NCBI GenBank assembly: GCA_022494885.1
Contig: JAGVSM010001668.1
Coordinates: forward strand, 169,583 to 233,582
Direction: 5' to 3'
DNA length: 64,000 bases
Source: Micrasema longulum
Lineage: Eukaryota > Arthropoda > Insecta > Trichoptera > Brachycentridae
The notes beneath the pieces are model-generated. The model did not search any database. It worked only from the letters and a program-made list of their open reading frames with translations, and was not told the DNA's origin. A program made the translations under genes and the position numbers. Shown piece after piece: positions 10,268 to 21,946 of this stretch; position 1 is the stretch's first letter; each line of letters begins with the position of its first letter.

Positions 10268-13200
10268 CTAAGAAAAAAGAAAAGAAGAGCGCTTCGAAAA
10301 TAAGATGAGATAAATTAGAGGAGGAAGTGGAATTGACCAATTCGGAATTCACTTTTGAAAAATTACATGAACGCCAAATGCTATAGTAATGTCCCATCTC
10401 TCTCGCAATAAATTTGTTTCATGTTCCCGGCCGTGTCACCAAAAGTCAAAATCGGCTATTTATTCAATCTTCTAAGAGCACCTTTCGTTTTTATGCCCCA
10501 AAGTCCAGAATGTGTAGATTAGTCAATTCATCACACAACTTGGAATTCTTTGGGATAGATCTTCCGGCTTTTCGTAGATCTATTCGCCACTAAAACAGTA
10601 CAGGATGAAGATGGATTGGCATGGTTTAGCTCGAAGTTTTATACGTTTATCGTGACTATTATTTTATTGACCTTGTTTGTCTTTGCTCATGTTCTTTATG
10701 TTCGATTTCTTGCATTATATATTTCTTCATGTAACTGTTGTAATTGGCTTAGACTATATGTAATAAATAAATTATACATACAATGATAAATATCTCGTTT
10801 TCCAAAAGTTTATTTTTGAAGTCGTAAAATTTCATTTTAAAAATATTCAAAGGGGAACAGAATATGTTAAACTTGAATATGTGAGTTTTGAACGTAGTTT
10901 TTTTGACGATGGATTATAAAAAAATAACCTGTCTTGTTGATTTAAGGTGAGAATTTACTGAAGTAAAAATACTACATTCACCTCAACTTATGTATTTGAC
11001 CAATTAGCAGTTTCACCCTCTAACGAGCATCTTCAGACTACGTTGTATTCTTTATTTGCAAAGCCGTATATATACACAAATATTTTACAATATTAATTTA
11101 ATTTCCATTAAGGCTTTTACATTAATGGTATCCATGACAAAATAATACATAATATGAGGCGTTAAAAGCATAAATGTCACTGTCCATGATCATTGTTTTT
11201 GGTAAAACCAACAAAGCCAATAACGAAAATACTTTTAAGTTCAATGTGTAACTTATACATGGTATAATCAGTAGCGGAAAAATTGAATTTTTGCTACTGG
11301 TTTTGTTGGTCTTCCCAAAAACATTTTTTCTTTAAACCCCCTCATATAACATGGTTATGTTGAAATCAAATTCAAATATTGGATCGTCATTTTATTTTAT
11401 TTTTTGTGACAAATTAGGAAGTTTAATGTTAGGGATCTGGTTATAGTTCACACACAGAACTGTTTTCTTAATTTTTCCCGGACACAGGACAATATTATGT
11501 AGAATATGCATTTTATTAATAATATAATTTATACTGTGCAACTGTGATGATGGGAATTTTAAGCAACTCAAATTTCTTCTTTTTCAACTCAAAGTTCTTA
11601 CTCTTACGCCGTAATTGAGGGTCTGGCAACATTGAAAAACAAATGAATACTGGTTTGTAGATTATGAAACAGATAGCTTCAAATTTGTTATTCTTTTATT
11701 GCATTCTGGCTTAATTTTACTGTCAATATTTGAGCATCTTTTGTGCATCTTCACAAATAATGATGAAAAATTTGAAATTATATTGTTACAAATATTATTA
11801 TCATACATATAAGTTATAAATGAAACACCCATGGTACATACAAGTTTTTTTAAAATCAATTAGCGTTTTTCCCCTGTGGATTGAGAAAAAGAGGCTGATT
11901 GAGAAAATATCTGTGTACTAGAGGTAAACTACGGTAACTCCAAATATGATTAAATTGAGTTATTACCATTAAGTCAAAATCAAATTTTTCGTCCTTTTTT
12001 AGGCGTCATCTCGAAATTAAAAGTTAATGGTAGCATTAACTCCTAATTTCTTTAATAACAAATATTATTTATTTATTTTTTATTGTAAGCCACACAAAAT
12101 TAGATGTTCTTAAGAACAGTAAGAAAACACACAGTATTTCCAAAGATTTTTAAAATGTGTGTTTTTGTAATGTGTATCGATATATTTTAGAAAACAAATT
12201 TACTTTAAAGCCTCTCATTGAAAAATACAAGACGTTTAAAGTATGAAAAATAATTTGTTTCTTCAGAAAAATTGGGTTTTTGGAGATACTGTTTTACCTC
12301 TCGCACACAGATTTTAGTTTGCTGTAACGACTTATTTTGTATAAATATATTGACTTTTATAATAAAGATACCAGCATTGACGTTGTTACAAAAGTGATAA
12401 AACCAGTCATTGGTTATTCCAAATTTGTGTATTTAAATATCGCTGGCGTTTTATTTCTATAATGAATTGAGGACTCTGCATTAAGAGGGGGGCAGATCTA
12501 ATTTGCAAAAAGTATTGCTTGAAAAAATACGATATTTTAATTAAATCATTGGTAAATATGAATAATCCTTGATCATGTCAGTTCTTACAATTTTTCTGCA
12601 GGATATTTAGTATAGTCTTGTACAATAGTTATATTTTAATGAAATTTAATTTTTTCCATACATTTTTCATTTCCCCACTTTAGCGTTTTCCTCAGTTTTA
12701 CACTTATTTTTGTTGCTCCATAGAAAAACGTAAAACATGAATTTTACTGTACTTTTCAAAATTCAATTTCACTGAACAGATATTGCCGGCGCAATGACAA
12801 TATGTTACTCTGCATTAATCGTTGTTAATTGCAAAAAGGGGGCAGCTCCGGATCTGCTCCCATATTGCACAATACACGGCGGCAGATATAAATTTTGCAA
12901 TAGTTCACTTGTTTTTCAGAGGAATCGACTCTTGCGTATCAAATTTAATTTTTTCAAATAGACTAATAATAGGATCGGTAAGGTCCTCCATTACAATAAA
13001 CTTCTACCAACAATTTTCACTATCAAACTTGAATGATGAATATCAAATATTATTAGCGGCCTATATTACAAATATGTTGTGTGTTATTATTGTACTATTT
13101 GTAAACATTGTATACAAATTGATTTAAGGGTTCTTATCACTTGTACAATCTGTTTAAATGAGTGTATAGTTTTTTTCCGTGTCATTCCTTCTTTATAATC

Positions 13201-13531
13201 CATCAACTTAATTCTCCGGAGAAACATATTAAATAATTTTGCAGAAAAATAATCCCCGCATCTTTGACCAAATCTATGGCATTTAGGTGAAGAGGTTCGT
13301 CTCACAACTGCGAAAGGGACTTATTTTTAGTTTTTCCACCAACTGAGTTTATACTGATTTCATTAGTTTTTTTTTCATGCATTTTAGGATCAATTTTAAT
13401 CTTGTAAACTCACAGGTTGAAATAGATGAAGATATACAAGTCATATTGTGTTTTTTCTCATATTTGTTTTTTTCATCAATATAACAATTAGGTAATTTCG
13501 ATACAAGTTACATGTACTTGTTTACCTAATA
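10268..13531. other. Intergenic spacer NOC4L-SCYL3, left part
   Basis: About 3.2 kb of AT-rich DNA with no gene I can support. 12063-12140 resembles an antisense LINE tail (TTATTTATTTTTTATTGTAA). A 101-codon open frame at 12822-13127 (plus) has no recognisable domain, and its reverse strand is equally unconvincing, so I do not call it. Confidence 0.5.
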
Positions 13532-14212
13532 CGAGGGTTGCTACTTACGTTTTGAGATAGACAAGTAAAAACAAATATTTATAATCGAAAATGGCTTTAT
13601 TGTTTTTCAAAATATTCTCCTTGAAGATCAATACACTTTTGCATGCGTTTGAACCAAATTTTCGAAGCACTTTTTCCAGTCCGATTGAGGTACCTCCAAA
13701 ACATGTGATTTGAACGTATCAACCGCTTCTTCAGGCGAGTGAAACTAATGCCCAAGCATGCCTCAATCTCACGATATGTCACATGACGATCTTGCAATTC
13801 ACGCAAAGCATCGATTTTTCCTGGCACAACAGCCGATTTTAGATGATCTTCACGAACTGCGTCCTTTTAACGAAGTGCGACCACGATTGAATTCAGAAAA
13901 CCAGCGAAACACGGTGACTCGAGATGGTGCTTCATCGCCAAAAGTCGCAGCGAGTTGATCGGCACACTGTTGTTGGTTTAATCCACGTCGAAAATCATAG
14001 AAAATCATTGCACGAAAATGTTTACGATTTAGTTCCATTTTTTTAACAAAATTAATGTTTGAAGCAAATTTGTAAACAACACAAATATCACTCGTACGAC
14101 AAAACGTTCCGAGTTATTACCATTAAAAATGGCAAACTTTACGATGACAATGTCAGATTTGACATATTCGCACTGGTGTTGCCATATTTTAAAACTTAAG
14201 TAGCAACCCTCA
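13532..14212 (-). mobile_element. Internally deleted mariner with both terminal inverted repeats
   Basis: A 681-bp element bounded by inverted repeats of about 22 bp (GAGGGTTGCTACTTA, then C or A, then GTTTT) and a TA on each side (13530-13531 and 14213-14214). The minus strand starts at the ATG at 14038 with MELNRKHFRAMIFYDFRRGL, the mariner transposase N-terminal helix-turn-helix. After a frameshift near 13860 it reads VVPGKIDALRELQDRHVTYR, then jumps directly to the C-terminal block ending KRMQKCIDLQGEYFEKQ and a stop at 13597. The whole catalytic DD34D core is missing, so the copy cannot move by itself. With intact ends it could be moved in trans. Confidence 0.9.
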
Positions 14213-14214
14213 TA

Positions 14215-15120
14215 GTACTTTTGAATTATTCTTTCGAACTTGTAGCCCTTCACCTAACCTCTCGTAGACGTAGTGGAACTGCGTACTAATTTTCTCAATT
14301 TTAGGGACATGTACCTAAAGAGGAAAATAAAGACCCAAATGCCACAGAAATGACGTCTCAAGAATATGTCATTTTTTGTTGATATTTTTTGATAAAACTG
14401 GTTAAAATTGTTGATACAAAGTATCGATCAAATTTCTTCCTTTAGTTTTAATGTTTTCTTTATTGCCCAATGAACCCTTCCGCCTAAGTAGGCTTCTTTA
14501 AGACTGGTCTAGAAGGAATATAGATACATACCTACTATATTTTATTACAAAGCCTCTTGTCTTTTTGTACTTAGTGATATAACGTCCATAGTCCTACCAG
14601 CAGGACTTTGCAACCCACCAGTAGGATGCACATTCTTTAGTTATATGGATTTCTAGACCTGTTATCAGGATGCAGTTTGTTTATAATATGTAGCGTGTTT
14701 CTTTCTCTCTTAGCAAATATTTTTATCATGTTTCTACGATCAGTCTAGCCGAAATGGCTATGAGAATAAGACGTGGCGTCTACGCCTACAGACAAAAGTT
14801 ACATTTTTTTTAGGAACAAAATGGTGAAAACGCATATTCACTCATATAGGTATTGCCAGCAGGATAGCCCTCATCCAGTCGTACATATCGTACCATAAAA
14901 TTAGCCCTGCTGGCAAGACCCGCTCCCCCCGAGCTGTCCTTCCGGAAGCGCCTTCCAGAAGGACACGGTGTTGGACATCCTATCACTAGGTACTAAAAAC
15001 GATCAAAGCCTGTGTGTTGGTTTTACATTTTTTAGAAACATGATAATTGTTTGAATCAAATGTCTTAAATAAAGTGTTTACTCTTTTTTATTTATAATTA
15101 ATAAGAAAATATGATTTATT
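14215..15120. other. Intergenic spacer with no gene seen
   Basis: AT-rich with a more GC-rich patch at about 14590-14990, where the word CAGCAGGA recurs (near 14600, 14870 and 14905) and a short inverted repeat around CTTCCGGAAG/CTTCCAGAAG occurs. Nothing assignable. Confidence 0.4.
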
Positions 15121-15124
15121 TGAT

Positions 15125-15209
15125 TACGTAGGATATTCAACAATGCTTTGAGTATGTTCAAATGTTTCCAGACAGGATGGATATCCGCCCTATGGAGTAA
15201 TTTGGATCT
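15125..15209 (-). repeat. MITE family A flank segment
   Basis: Matches the GAGTATGTCCAAATG to GGAGTTAT segment that adjoins family A terminal repeats at 34455, 48330 and 48925. Confidence 0.6.
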
Positions 15210-15502
15210 AAATTTGTTGCAACAGAGAGGAAAAGCATTTTTGAGAAGGGATGTGGAAGTCTAGGCATTTACAGAGCTTATGACTTGTCATTGGCTGGCT
15301 GGCTGGACAATTACCATTTTGCCTATTTGACTTTTGTGAAGTCAACAAATGAAGAGAGCTAAAACATTTATCATGTGGGTAAGATTCATCTGACTGAATC
15401 AATTCACCTACTAGGCACAATTTTCCAATTTTTATACTTCTTCTTCCCTAGACTTCCATATTCCCTTCTCAAAAATGTTTTCCTCTCTGTTGCAACAAAT
15501 TT
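15210..15502. mobile_element. MITE family A, complete copy with about 55-bp terminal inverted repeats
   Basis: The left end AAATTTGTTGCAACAGAGAG and onward, through GAAGTCTAGG, is repeated as the near-exact reverse complement at the right end, with outer bases at 15210 and 15502. The 293-bp element is non-coding. Related pieces occur at 241-440, 24287-24572, 34455-34655, 38700-38960, 48226-49080, 50218-50680, 51221-51290 and 58768-58830. This copy defines the family best. Confidence 0.85.
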
Positions 15503-16044
15503 AGACATAGGATATTGTTCAAGATTTGCCATTAAAATATATTTTAATTTAACTCTAGTTTTAGCTATAAATATGTACACAATAGTAAACTAATTCCTAT
15601 TCAGTAGTAACAACTTGAATGTAGACAAAAACATCTGTGAAGCTTTTTTTGCTGTTGCTAAAACGCTATAATCCTAAGTGATCAAATAAATAATAATCTA
15701 AAATTTACGATTATTATGTATGTGCTTTGTTGGTGAAATTTGTAATGTCTTGATTTCACAAATGTATATAAATATGTAATTGATGTAAAATATTTATTCC
15801 TTTTGTTATAAACTATACATTGGTAATCTCAAATGATACACGGAAATGTGTAAATTAAATATTTATTTTTTAGAAATGCCTCGAATAAATAACACACATT
15901 AGTTCTGTAGTCATGTAGCGAACATCTATCGTAGATTCAGAAATTGCGGAGTCTTTTTGAAAGCTAAATATAATGATACATAATCGAGGTTTTAGTACAG
16001 CTTAGAAAACAGTTGGCACAGTCCCAGGCTTTTAGATTTAAAAT

Positions 16045-16310
16045 TTAATCATTGCCGAAGTTTTTTGTTTTTGGGAATCAATTCAATTTGAAGAACTACA
16101 GCTTGCCCACCACATACCGCACACCGCATCTGAGGACATACGTCTCCTTGGCGGTGCCCACATACACGAAAAAATTGCCCCTTGCCGAACGAGAAAAGCT
16201 GTAATCTGGTAGCCTTAGCATCCTTGTGCCGAAAGAAGGTGATGACCATACATAATATGCACTTTATTGGATTGAGAAAAGAGCAGAGTTAATTCTTCAC
16301 TGCGTGAGGA
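16045..16310. repeat. Unclassified dispersed repeat, copy 1
   Basis: The segment with CATCTGAGGACATACGTCTC, TTGCCGAACGAGAAAAGCTG, TAATCTGGTAGCC and CTTTATTGGATTGAG recurs in diverged form at 36598-36830. Short open frames on the minus strand have no recognisable domain. Class unknown. Confidence 0.65.
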
Positions 16311-16569
16311 ACTACACTTGCAATGCAGTCGTTGTATACACAGCTTAAATAAATCACAGATCAAATGATATTATTCTTTGAGCACCAGTCTAGATTTCTC
16401 TTTTTTCCATTTCATTACAAATTATATATATATTTATATTAATAATACACTAGCAGCTATTACGACTCAGTTTGTCAGGAAGTTCTTCCCGGGGTTGGAT
16501 GAGAAAGAGGCAGTGTTTAGTTTCAATGAATGACCTCTCAGATGGCGGTTTCCATTCATAGTAAACATT

Positions 16570-16920
16570 GATCTCAACTTGGGTACATTATATTGCTCAG
16601 TTAAGATCGATCGAGTCACCACGCTGCCTCCGCTCTTCCAGTGAACTTAACCCGAACTCCCTTAAGCGGTCCTCGTATGATTTATTTCTTAGAGAAACTA
16701 CAATTTTAGTTGCTCTTCTCTGGACTTTCTCCAACAACTCTGTCTTTTTTAAAATAGGGACTCCAGATTTGGTAGGCATACTCCAGGAGTGGACGAATAT
16801 ATGTTTTATAAATTTTGAGGAACAAATTTTGGGTGATGTGAGCGAATATTTTCCTTCTTAAGTTATAACAGGGAACGGGTGCGTTTGTTTGCCAATTTTG
16901 ATTATATGTGATTCCCATTT
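16570..16920 (-). mobile_element. Non-LTR (jockey/CR1-like) reverse-transcriptase C-terminal fragment
   Basis: The minus strand encodes IYKTYIRPLLEYAYQIWSPY, then (frameshifted) KVQRRATKIVVSLRNKSYED and LREFGLSSLEERRQRGDSID. These are the late thumb and connection motifs of insect non-LTR reverse transcriptases. At least one frameshift near 16770; 5'-truncated. The same segment appears on the plus strand at 33915-34190. Confidence 0.85.
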
Positions 16921-16929
16921 ATCTTAAAT

Positions 16930-18555
16930 CACAGGTAATCACAACTCGGATCATTTTGTGACGTTACTGCTTGCACTTGAATGTTTCATGATAAATTTCA
17001 ATAATAAAAAAACATGTCACTTGAGAAAAAGCCGTCTTCCCTGTCCAGGAAATATTGAAATAAAACCCAGGTAATTAATGAATTTAAGTTTTAAGGTTAA
17101 GGTCTCTTGTTTTAAAAACTGTCCCCTCAACTCAAAACGAAAAATATTTATTTTCTAATGTTATCTGTTTTTCTGATTTAACTCTTAAACATTATTTTGT
17201 CTCACCATCTCATTATCAGGTCTATCTACAGGTCTGGGACGTGCAAAAAATATGATTCACAAATAGTTTATTATGCATACATTATGGACACATCTTCGTT
17301 TATCTAAAAGTTAGTTTAGGAAAAGTTAGGTAAGATAAAATATAATAATTTAGTTATGAACATCTGAAAATAGATTGTGAATGCATAATTGTTTGCCATT
17401 TTATTTATATTTTATATTCTAATATTATTACTGTTGCATTATAAAAATGTTTTTGGAAAAATATTTGTTTTGTTTTTTATTTTAGTCAAATAAAATGATT
17501 TTTTATTCCCTTACCTATAATTTTGAAAAGATACATTTTTTCAAAAGCAGTAAGTCATTATCATTTTATTTCTAAGCCCTAATTCAAGCATATGGCATTC
17601 ACAAACACCAGTCTCAAGCAACTCCTGCACATCCTCCAATATCCTGTGATTCAGAAATGAACTGTTAGCAATGGACGTCCGGAACTAGAGATCCTGATGC
17701 CGAGTAACGCAAGCAAGCGTGGTCGAGGCTCTTGGGTGCGTCCAAAGTGCATGAAGACCCTTTTGAATAAGTATTTTATGACAACCCTGTCAGAGGAATC
17801 AAGGCCTTCATAACATAGACGTAGACGCAGAATTACGCTGTTAACCTTTATCTTGGCGGAACAAACAAATATTATTTTACACATAAAAAGCCTGCCACCT
17901 GTGTTTACGGCCTTTGAAGGGAATAATGGAATCTAAAGGATGGCAATAGTAGCCACCCCTCCCCCCCCCCGGCCAAGATATTTGGATTAATAATGAATCT
18001 AACGATTTTTACTTGTGGCAACACTGGATCTGCCAACAATATTATTGTTTTATGGCCAAACAGAACCAAACCATTTTTATCTATGACAAAACAAGGAAAC
18101 TTACATTTATGCCACATCGATTCTCCTACATTCCATACTGCATTAAGAATTAAAAGGCCTGTGAAATGCAGTATGATTGTACCTGTGTACCACAAGCACA
18201 TTTTTATACATCAATTTATTGAAAATCTATACATAAACTTTATACACACTATTAAATACATATTTACAGATTAGTACGACAATATTCACCCCTAAACTTA
18301 AAATACTAACATTATGTACATACTTTTATATAATTATTTTAATTTCCAAGAACCTCTATACTTTTCTGAAATAAAGTAATAATAATAATAATGTTTTACA
18401 AATATAAATTATATTTATGTAATCATAAATATGTACAAATAAGTGTTACATTATGAATAAATTAAATTAGAATAAACACAATTGGAATCATTAAGATTAG
18501 TGCAACCAGAAATTCGTAACAATATATTTACACAGGTCGCAGCGCAAGAGCTTTA
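16930..18555. other. Intergenic spacer with no gene seen
   Basis: AT-rich. A more balanced patch at 17650-17890 has a 77-codon minus-strand frame (VNSVILRLRLCYEGLDSSDR then VVIKYLFKRVFMHFG) that I cannot assign. A run of C at 17960-17969 and poly-AT tracts are the only other marks. Confidence 0.4.
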
Positions 18556-19072
18556 TAGTCCTTAAAATGTAGCTTGATTAAAATGACAGAAGTCGGCAAA
18601 AGTGATGACATAACTTTGTAGTAACGTCTAAGGAGTGGTATATATTGGCACACAAAAAATCATTAGTATCTGGCATGTTAATTTATTTTTTTAATACGAT
18701 GCTTGACATATAAATTAACATAATTATAAAAAATCAGCTTTAAAAAAAATAAACCTAATTATTAATGACATTTTTACAGGGTTGCATCAAATTGATCAAT
18801 GTAATTCGATCTAATAAAAAAATAATTCATTTGATATTGTTCATGAAAAAAAGTATAAAATGTCTTATTTTTGGTGAATAATTGTCTTAAACACACTACA
18901 ATAGGCTTGTTTTTGCGTTTTTATATCAATTTTCGGAAACAGAGTTTCATGTTTGCATGAAAAAACTGATAAAATCGATTTGATCGGTACATGGTCAGTG
19001 ATCAGTACTTTCCATCACTAGTAACATTAGTCTGACAGCTGTGATTTTAATCGAGCTATATTTTAAGGACTA
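18556..19072 (-). mobile_element. MITE family B, copy 2 (517 bp, inverted orientation)
   Basis: Flanked by TA (18554-18555 and 19073-19074). Ends TAGTCCTTAAAATGTAGCTT and TATATTTTAAGGACTA. Internal sequence is the reverse complement of copy 1, with words such as TGATCGGTACATG and TTGATCAATGTAATTCGATC. Confidence 0.85.
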
Positions 19073-19954
19073 TAGCACTGACCCTCATCTACAAGAAAGC
19101 AACCCAAAATCCAATTATAAATGTTTTCTTTTAAAAATATTATATTAATGATGTTAGAAACGTTACAAGTTTGATTCGTGGGTAATTGCTTTTCTTGCCT
19201 TCATTATCTAACGGGCTTCGTCATGATCAAACTGAACGCTGCGAAGAGAAATACCGTTGAGTCTGATGAGGAAATGCTTTGATTACACTGCGACCGAAAA
19301 ATAGAGCATATAAAATGTCGCATTTGTAAATACAATATAATCTATTAAACAAGTAAATAATTGGATATTTTTTATGTACATTTTTCACAATTTTAAAGCG
19401 TGTAAATTAATGACACTGACAGCTAGTGGTTCTGGCAATGGAGAAATATGACCTAAGTACATTTGTATATCTCTTTCTCACGTGAATGCATGCATGTGCA
19501 TAGTGATTTGCTATCTCTATTTTGAATTTTTTAAGGAAATATGACGAGTCGTTATTTTCAACATGCGCCAACAATAAATATGAGATGTGACTACTGAGAG
19601 AATAACGCGTCTGTTTACTATACATCAGTGCTAACATTGTATGATGCAACGTCCCAAGGGTTGCTCAGAAAGTGACATTTGATAAAAATCAGGTTCATCA
19701 ATAAATAACTCATGTAAAATGTTACAGGCGAGCAAAAAGAAGAATAAAAACCTTATTTGTGAGACACTGGGTTAATATATTTATAAAATATGGTTTCAAT
19801 TAATGTAAAATATATTTTTAGATACAATCACAAAAATGTCTACATTAATTTTTAAAAAAACTTTGTTTCTTGAATGTACAAAAACGATCTTGTTGCAGCT
19901 ATTGTCACATTTGGACTGATTTTTTTGCCTGCCGTTTTGAATATTCCATCATAT

Positions 19955-20925
19955 AGAATTCATTCAGGAGAAACGTAGCAGCGGACACAGGGAGACACAA
20001 ACAGACCCATGACCATAGACACCCTCTTTACGACCATCGAATGGCTCATCCGAGACTGGGATCGAGAAGGAGTTTCCTCAAAGTCACAAAGTGTTCGGTC
20101 ACGTCCTTCACTAGGGCCCAAAAAACTCTTTTTTTCGCTACAAAATGAATGACCAGAATCTGATACGAACATCGAATGTTAAGGATCTGGGCGTTAGATT
20201 TGTGAGCACTCTGACATTTCATGAACACATAGAGACAATCAGTGGTAATGTATTGAAGATGTTAGGATTTGTTCTGCGTACTGCCAGGCTTTTCGAAAAT
20301 ACCCGCGTACTGAGAACTCTTTACAACTCCTTGGTGCGAAGTAGACTCGACAGTGGCTCGATGATTTGGGGGCCACATGAACTGAAGTACTCTCTTATGA
20401 TAGAGAAAATTCAAAAGAAGTTTCTGAGATATTTCTACATGAGAGAGTGAGGGTATTATCCTCGGCTCTACCCGACCGAGTTTCTCCGGGGTATGCTTGG
20501 CTACAACAGTTTAGAGACTAGAAGGAATGTGTATTTGACTACACATTTTTATCGATTGTTGCGCGGTATGATCGATAATTCTGAAATTGTGATGAGCATT
20601 GGTTTGTATGTTCCTGATAATTACCTAAGACAGCGTCAGCATAGATTGTTTTATATTCTGATATTCAGGACCAACCTGCCTATGGTTATGCCTGTTGGAA
20701 GGGCTACCGCTATGCTGAAAAACATCGCTCTGGATATTGATCTGTTCCATGTATCCGAAGGAGTTTTCTGGAGCAGTATTCTTCTACTACTTTGACATAA
20801 ATGTGTCTTTTGTGTATTTTTTTTTCTTTTTTATAATATGTACGTATTGAATATATTTTTGTAATGTATATGTTATATTAAAAATAAATGAATTGAATTG
20901 AATTGAATTGAACTGACTCGGAGAC
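19955..20925 (+). mobile_element. 5'-truncated jockey/CR1-like non-LTR retrotransposon with (GAATT)n tail
   Basis: Plus-strand frames encode MNDQNLIRTSNVKDLGVRFV, then VLRTLYNSLVRSRLDSGSMI and, after an in-frame stop, MLGYNSLETRRNVYLTTHFY. This is the C-terminal third of a reverse transcriptase. The element closes with an A/T-rich 3' UTR and a pentanucleotide tail of GAATT repeats (20888-20911), typical of non-LTR 3' ends. One stop at 20450 and frameshifts upstream of 20145 make it inactive. Confidence 0.85.
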
Positions 20926-20929
20926 CTCT

Positions 20930-21290
20930 GCAGAAAAACGCAGAGAGGATCTGCGGAGAGAGGAACTCGGCGATAGGTTCTGGATAATGCCATCCGAAAG
21001 CACAAACACCGCCCACAGTTTGGACTTCCCTACGTGGAAAGTTCTCAATAGACTAAGGGTAGGGCTGTCTAGGAGCAAATGCAATCAACAGAGGTGGGGT
21101 TTTCTGGAGGGAGATGACATGAACTGCGATTGTGGAGAGGTGCAGGATGATCCTCACCTGCTGCGGTGCCCACAAATGCAGTTAACTTGTGATGATAATG
21201 ATTTGAGGATGGCCACTGACAAGGCGATATATGTCGCTGCGCACTGGAGTGGCAAGGTCTGAAGTCCCGGCCCGATAAGTAAGGAGAAAA
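20930..21290 (+). mobile_element. Second non-LTR fragment abutting the first
   Basis: Encodes LDFPTWKVLNRLRVGLSRSK and then a Cys cluster CDCGEVQDDPHLLRCP, the C-terminal zinc-binding block of another non-LTR clade, ending with a stop at 21260 and an A-rich tail (GAGAAAAAAAAATG). It starts within about 20 bp of the GAATT tail of the preceding element and lies in the same orientation. Confidence 0.8.
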
Positions 21291-21429
21291 AAAAATGAAT
21301 GAGCCAGTTTTAGAAGTGTACCCTTCAAATAAGAGATATCAACATTGGTAAAAATACCGTTGTCATTATGAAATTGGAATACAGTCCTTGTCTACAAAAA
21401 TTTGGACAAACTCAAAATATTGTTGGAGA

Positions 21430-21545
21430 TCTAGCCCCTATTTATATACATTTTAAATGAAGATTTTTTAGTATGATTTTTTTTAATACAGATGGGAGCT
21501 AGATTACCACACATCCTGCATCTACAAAACGCGTACATTATACGA
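21430..21545. repeat. Outlying copy of the 32.1-32.5-kb repeat unit
   Basis: The words GGAGCTAGATTAC, CATCCTGCATCTACAAAACG and the preceding TCTAGCCCCTATTTATATAC resemble the degenerate unit repeated four times at 32115-32490 in SCYL3 intron 2. Confidence 0.5.
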
Positions 21546-21691
21546 ATTTACCGAGTATACAACAACATAAAAAGTGCAGAAAATTAAACATTAAAACTCC
21601 TAATACGTCGCTCCGTATCCAGAATATGTTTACGTGAGTAAGCATCTCTATTAAATTCACTTTATTCACTTCGCTGTCTTGAAGAGTTGAA

Positions 21692-21697
21692 TTTATT
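21692..21697 (-). terminator. Polyadenylation signal AATAAA downstream of SCYL3
   Basis: TTTATT on the plus strand, i.e. AATAAA on the minus strand, 15 nt past the second in-frame stop (21715-21713) and about 250 nt past the SCYL3 TGA. A second AATAAA lies at 21666-21661. Either would put the extension frame inside the mature mRNA. Confidence 0.6.
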
Positions 21698-21712
21698 AAT
21701 ACACAAAATTGA

Positions 21713-21946
21713 TTATAGTTCATCCGTAGCATTCCACATGATTTCGAAGAACCAAAGCAGTCCGACTAATGTGATTATTAACCACAGAGCCAACTCAAAA
21801 TTCAAATAGTAAGCGAAATCTTGTTGGCTCGACTCCGAATCCGAGAATTCCTCTTCAATATCAGCCGCTTCGAATTGTCCAACCAACTCGCCATTTCGGT
21901 TAAGGGTTAAGTCCAGATTATTATTATTATTAACATTATCCGAATA
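21713..21946 (-). CDS. In-frame 77-codon extension after the SCYL3 stop: possible readthrough or spliced membrane tail
   Basis: Directly after the SCYL3 TGA (21949-21947) the same frame is open for 77 codons up to TAA at 21715-21713. The product would have an Asn run, then an acidic/Ser stretch (EEEFSDSESSQQD), then ELALWLIITLVGLLWFFEIM, a convincing single transmembrane helix, and a seven-residue tail WNATDEL. That tail carries an N-x-T sequon and a KDEL-like end. The frame has no Met before the helix, so it cannot start as a separate ORF. It would have to be reached through SCYL3 translation or splicing. Expression and conservation are unproven. It could equally be a chance open 3' UTR, though the composition argues against that. 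Confidence 0.4.
   Translation of the reverse strand, partial: YSDNVNNNNNLDLTLNRNGELVGQFEAADIEEEFSDSESSQQDFAYYLNFELALWLIITLVGLLWFFEIMWNATDEL

Noticed and set aside
12822..13127. A 101-codon plus-strand gene
   Set aside because: No domain, no splice context, AT-driven hydrophobic composition; the reverse strand looks no better.
17905..18274. Opposed 93- and 98-codon ORFs
   Set aside because: They overlap on opposite strands, lack domains, and cover AT-rich sequence near a C-run.
21800..21893. A separate small ORF starting at the ATG in AAATGGCGAG
   Set aside because: It is in a different frame from the transmembrane tail, and its 30-odd codons have no recognisable feature.
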